Of a stretch of 64,000 bases of DNA, positions 59,803 through 64,000 are shown piece after piece. The DNA lies in NCBI GenBank assembly GCA_038380435.1, contig JAWZYU010000010.1, forward strand, positions 41,078,135-41,142,134, read 5' to 3'. Under the pieces are notes generated by a model, which ran no database searches, was not told where the DNA came from, and saw nothing but the letters and a program-made list of their open reading frames with translations. Numbering within the stretch: the stretch's first letter is position 1; each line of letters begins with the position of its first letter. Source of the stretch: Ryuthela nishihirai. Taxonomy: Eukaryota > Arthropoda > Arachnida > Araneae > Heptathelidae. The position numbers and the translations under genes were made by a program.

Positions 59803-59950
59803 TAGGTAGTTGGAATGTGAGGACTCTGCACAGATATTATGTCCTCACATAAGAATTACACAGTTATAACCTTGATATTCTTGGCTTGCAAGAGACCAGA
59901 TAGACAAAGGTCATTCTTAAAAATAATCTTAAATTTCTCTTTTGGAGCCC
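59803..59950 (+). pseudogene. LINE endonuclease N-terminal fragment
   Basis: Frames read GSWNVRTL and, after a stop, NLDILGLQETR, the first two blocks of the AP-endonuclease domain of RTE/CFDP2-like LINEs. It ends in a SINE-A fragment. It could be the 5' portion of the same family as the reverse transcriptase at 1195. Confidence 0.7.
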
Positions 59951-60044
59951 TGGACAAGGCATGGACACAAACGTCCATGCCTTGTCCACGGCTCAAACCC
60001 AGGTCCCTTAGATCAGTAGCCAAGTGCACTAACCACTCAGCCAA
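59951..60044 (-). mobile_element. SINE-A head fragment with perfect hairpin
   Basis: Only the tRNA head is present (B box GGGTTTGAGCC on the minus strand). At its left, GGACAAGGCATGGAC and GTCCATGCCTTGTCC form a perfect 15-bp hairpin around six bases (59952-59987), i.e. the end of the head was copied back on itself. Confidence 0.75.
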
Positions 60045-60091
60045 AAATAAATTATTACTCATCAAAGTTTCTTTGTAAAAATAGCAATATA

Positions 60092-61476
60092 CACTGCTGG
60101 TTATTAAAAGTGCAACACCAGAAAAGACAAGAGATATCAAAGCCATATTTAGTTAATACATAGCTTATGTTACAAGAATCATATGATCACAAATACAACT
60201 CGGTTAGACTTGTGGAATACAAAGAAATTAGCATCTTGTGTAACCACCATGAGTGGCAATAATAGCTGCTTCACGGTACGGCATTGAGAGGATGAGAGGT
60301 CAGATGTGTGTTTGGGGAATGTCAGTCCATGCAGTTTCAATATGTAGTCAAAGTTCATCTGTTGTAGCAGCTGCTGGTGTCTGGTGTGCTAGTCATCATG
60401 AGATCATGGACCAGACATGTTCAATTGGGAACAGATTCGGTGAACACACAGGCCAAGGCAGAAATGTCACATGGTGGCTATATAGGAATTGTTGGACAAT
60501 GCATGCCACATGTGGTCGGGCATTATTCTCTTGGTAAATGGCACCAGAGAGCCCCTGAAGGTACGACCACAGGCTCCAACATCTCAGTGATATAATGCTG
60601 GCTGTTCAAAGTACCAGTAATGCGTACAAGGTACATGCATGAGTGGAGTCCAATGTCATCCCATACCATAACACCAGGGGCCAGACCTGTATGGCACTGC
60701 ATCATGCATGTCTCACTGAGCCTGTTACGGGGGTACTGCCAAGATATGGATTCGTTCATCGTGGTGCTGCATACTGAAGCAGGATTCATCTGAAAAGACG
60801 ATATGATGCCTTCGCACATCCATGCGTGACGTTCTTGGCACCATTGCAGTTGCAAACACCTGTGTAGATCAATGTTAGCCGAAGCAATGGCCACCTAACA
60901 AAGATGCCCCGATGCTGCAGACATCAAACCATATGTGTGGACAATGGTTGATGTGCAACACACCCTAATTGTTGAGCTAAGGTATTTGATGTGGCTGTAT
61001 GATCATTCAAAGCCATGTACATGAGATGTCTGTCCTCTCGTTCGTTTGTGTGACAGGGCTATTGAGATCCCTCAAATTGGTGAGTTCGTTCCTCCTCTAC
61101 CCACTAACGCCATATTCTCATCACTGTGGTGGCATTCCATCCAACATGAGCACCAATGTCTTGGTACGATAATCAGCCTTCCCGTAATCCCACAATTCTC
61201 CCTCAATCAAAGTCGGAAACCTGGATGCTGTGTTCTTCAACAGGGCATATTTGATCCTTTAGTGCACAAGAACTGCGAGCAAACAATTCCAGTGATTTAC
61301 ACCGGCACTTTGCAATCTCCTCTTATATCACTTCCAGGGGGCGTTACTGTCACACGATGTGCGTATGTGCTGCATTTTGAATCATTTACATGTTCTCCCA
61401 TGGGCTACTCATCTTGCATATTTTGGAACAATCTGACGAGTTCTCCCTGGTGTTGCACTTTTAATGGCCAGCAGTG
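60092..61476 (-). mobile_element. Second Tc1-like element, complete ends, dead transposase
   Basis: Ends CACTGCTGGTTATTAAAAGT and ACTTTTAATGGCCAGCAGTG with TA on both sides; 1385 bp. The minus strand encodes VFSDESCFSMQHHDE (first Asp kept, about 60790), PGVMVWDDIGLHS, NSQHYITEMLEPVVVP, QENNARPHVACIV (second Asp changed to Asn) and PIEHVW. Stops and frameshifts are present. The ends differ from those at 56794, so this is a different family. Confidence 0.9.
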
Positions 61477-61654
61477 TATATTGAGTGCACAAGGTCCTTC
61501 AGACCCTGTGTACATTACAATGTATATAAATATATTTTTAGATTTGTGGTTTTGCAATATTTTCAGTGTAAACCAGTCTTCAGTATATAGGAATGGACTG
61601 GAAATAAATGCCATCAATGATATAACAAAAACTATATACAAATAATAAAAAAAA

Positions 61655-61757
61655 TACCCACTCAAGCAGCTGCTTGCCAAAGAGGTCTGACAGGAGCCTG
61701 TCAGTTTATATGCCACAGTAGAAGGTCTGAGAGGATGGCAGGACCTCAGCAGAATAA
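61655..61757 (-). mobile_element. SINE-A 3' body fragment
   Basis: 'acccactcaagcagctgctt' to 'ggacctcagcag', near consensus but without the tRNA head. Confidence 0.82.
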
Positions 61758-62239
61758 CACTGAAAATAACTGTGCCTGATACACAAGAACTGTTTTGCTA
61801 CATTTAACAAGTGTCATTCATTTGATGTTTATCATGACAAACTGCATATAAATTACAATTCTTTTCCTTTTACTGCTTTCTGAGATTTCAGAATTTTGCA
61901 ACTTTTGGAATGGTTTCTATATTATAATGTATACATACTGAATTTCATTGAAATGATGTTAATAAAATAATTTTTTCATATTCTTGTTATTTTGGTCATA
62001 AAGATAGCACATTTAAATTTTTTTTTCCCATAAACAAAATATTTCATGTCTGAAGGTGTTATACCATTACACCAATGAAAGATATATACTTGTCTGTTAT
62101 CTTTCCCAATTAGCAGCAATGCATATTTTAACCCTTTCACTCATAGAGGCCAATACACTAGCTATACATATCTGATTAATTTGGCTTTGACTTGCCTAAA
62201 AGTAGTGCTCTTTTTAACTCATTTTCAAAAAGAAAGCCT

Positions 62240-62640
62240 TGTTTTTGCTGTCATCTATCTGTATAGACTTTCATTTTTTAGAGAAAGATTAAAAATTCTC
62301 TTTGGGTTGGATAGATATTAATGAAAATCACAATCTGTATTTTCTAAATATTTTAATAGCCTTAATTTCCAACAATGCAGAGCACTAAATTTGAAAATGG
62401 CAAAACATGGAATGAATATCGCAAGAAATCTACTCATTCTAGAAATTTGAAATTTATATGGTAGTTAAGAACATCACAGTAGCAATTTGCTCCCTTACCT
62501 CCAGGAGAGAGTGGAAATTGTTTTTAAGAAATTAAAGAATAATTTGCTTTGTACTGGATAGATATTAAAATATTACTATTTGTATTTTTATAATTGTCTC
62601 TTAGTTTGAATTTCCACCATAGTTTCTTGAAACAGAATAT
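62240..62640 (+). repeat. Subrepeats of the foldback family
   Basis: 'gtatagactttcatttttta', 'tttgggttggatagatatta' and later 'tactggatagatatt' mark two decayed units of the type found in the arms at 31672-34702. A further unit starts near 63893 and runs off the window. Confidence 0.6.
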
Positions 62641-62699
62641 TTCACATCTGCCAAAGGCTCTTTCTATTAATACTTAATCACAAAAATACAGGTAGCTCC

Positions 62700-64000
62700 A
62701 GCTGAAGGCTAATGAAACAACCTAATAAAACAGATGAAATCAGCAACCCTGAAGAGAATATTTCTATTTTTTGGCACCAAAACATACTCAGGATATTCAA
62801 ATATGAAATAGGATTCATTTATGAAAGTTAACTGATTAACTGTTCAATCATTTTAGCCTTTCATATAGATTACCAGATCTGTAAAAAATAATGTACTAAA
62901 TAAAGTACAGCATGCACTATAGTTGCTTACAGGCTTGTCAATCATCTATAAATTACAGAATGTCTCATGAAAATTTGAAAAATTCCAAAACAATTTTACA
63001 TAAGTTTTTTTTTTTATGACAAAAATCTTACTTTATGATTATTTTCTGTAGTTTGAATTTATGGAACTTAGCAGTACAGCAGCTATTGAATGAAAGCTAA
63101 TATTTTATTCTCCAAGCCCTATTTAAGCTTAAATCCTGAAATATATATTAATATTTCATTAGCTTTCTAAACAATTTCTTATGCCTTCTTAAACATGTGA
63201 GATTAATTTCACTTTGGCTGTGCAAAAAATGCCAACACTGCAATAAATGGTTGGGTTGTGTTACCTCTGAGTGGCACTTTTTTACAAAAAATGAACTAAA
63301 TAGCCAGGTCAAAAGGATCCTAAAGGGTTCAGAGAAAGATGTGGGGCCCATTGGACAGATGTTGGGAGACAGATGATTGCCTCCCGTGCAGAGGGTATGG
63401 CTCTTCTGCACACAGGGCCACAGATTAACGTTTCATCTGATGGACAGCAGCCTTTCCAAGCCCATCAATATCCTCTACTGACCGAGGGCAGGGCAGAGAG
63501 TTTTGCAGCGATAAATCTCAAAGCTGGCCCAGGTGGGACTTGAACCTGGGAAATGCAGATTAAGATGCTGGTGAGCTGCAGACTGTGCCACCCCAGCCCC
63601 TACACATACTGACAGCTGAGATATCTTTAACAATCAACTTAAATGTTCACTGGAAACCACTAGTTTTGATAGTCATCAATATATCTAAATAACACAGAAC
63701 AAATACCAAGGTGGATGTAACAATTCACCCATAAGTGAAAATCAGGGGTTTAAATAGGATTATCAGACAATATTTCACAGAAGGCATGAAAATACAAAAT
63801 GCAACAGTCTCAGCTCTGAAAATGTCAACACTCAAGAAACAGAATTGCCTCATCTATTGTTTTATAGCTTGTTTTCACTTTGTCATTTATTCCTGTATAG
63901 ATATTGAAAAGTTCTTTTTGGTTTGAATAAGCACTAATAATATGTCAGAATTTGCATTTCCTATATTTTTCAACGATTTTAATTTGCATTAATACAGGAA
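62700..64000. other. AT-rich flank, nothing beyond the repeats listed
   Basis: 62640-63240 and 63600-63890 contain no recognised exon or element. Confidence 0.5.
63250..63597 (-). mobile_element. SINE-B copy, near full length with small deletions
   Basis: 'gttgggttgtgttacctctg' to the head 'gcagactgtgccacccc'. About 30 bp around the 'aaggccatccagtgtgttc' block are missing. B box AGGTTCAAGTCCC on the minus strand. Confidence 0.83.

Noticed and set aside
60253..60595. Plus-strand frames of 72-94 codons
   Set aside because: Antisense of the second Tc1-like element.
1..64000. CRISPR arrays, bacterial operons, rRNA genes
   Set aside because: Tandem repeats present lack regular spacers; no prokaryotic gene organisation or rRNA sequence was seen.

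Overview
The window is a piece of an animal nuclear genome, AT-rich and crowded with transposable elements. It carries parts of two conserved single-copy genes, both on the minus strand and both built from small GT-AG exons separated by introns of 0.35 to 10.7 kb. Nothing prokaryotic is present: there are no operons and no long host ORFs. The abundant tRNA-headed SINEs, Tc1/mariner, hAT and pogo elements, RTE-like LINEs, a Penelope-like remnant and the long introns suggest an invertebrate, most likely an arthropod and possibly a chelicerate. The species guess is inference only.

Host genes. (1) Four consecutive internal exons of WDR61/SKI8 (WD-repeat subunit of the Ski and PAF1 complexes) lie at 24289-24262, 20948-20843, 16036-15951 and 5277-5191. 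They join without a stop into 89 complete codons and match the N-terminal two WD repeats of the family; the start codon exon was not found and the remaining exons lie beyond the left edge. (2) Three consecutive exons of LYRM7/MZM1L (complex III assembly, LYR family) lie at 54693-54621, 54269-54199 and 43833-43752. The first coding exon and the C-terminal exon were not located. The two genes are in the same orientation, LYRM7 upstream of WDR61.

Layout. 1-0.65 kb: LTR-like leader with a small tandem repeat. 0.8-4.3 kb: a decayed RTE-like LINE riddled with nested insertions. 5.3-24.2 kb: WDR61 introns, holding SINEs, a diverged multi-kb repeat family, a Penelope-like remnant with a hammerhead-like core, and hAT and pogo MITEs. 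24.3-31.5 kb: a dead mariner, LINE and Tc1 scraps. 31.6-39.3 kb: two tandem copies of a long foldback element built from about 300-bp subrepeats, one hit by an ORF1-only LINE. 39.3-53.9 kb: old repeats, a 0.47-kb near-perfect hairpin element and two solo LTR-like elements. 55-64 kb: a tRNA-hairpin element, a foldback MITE, two Tc1-like elements with clear inverted ends, a LINE endonuclease fragment and further SINEs.

The most unusual theme is a set of tRNA-like sequences (near 3.4/3.7, 10.4, 33.7, 36.7 and 55.1 kb) placed inside inverted repeats that extend or replace the tRNA acceptor stem, some flanked by 11-13 bp target duplications. Four of the five distinct tRNA-like forms share or nearly share an anticodon-loop core reading CATGTT. 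Two SINE families dominate: SINE-A (about 200 bp, Ser/Leu-like tRNA head) and SINE-B (about 375 bp, different tRNA head), the latter with several clean target duplications and nested insertions.
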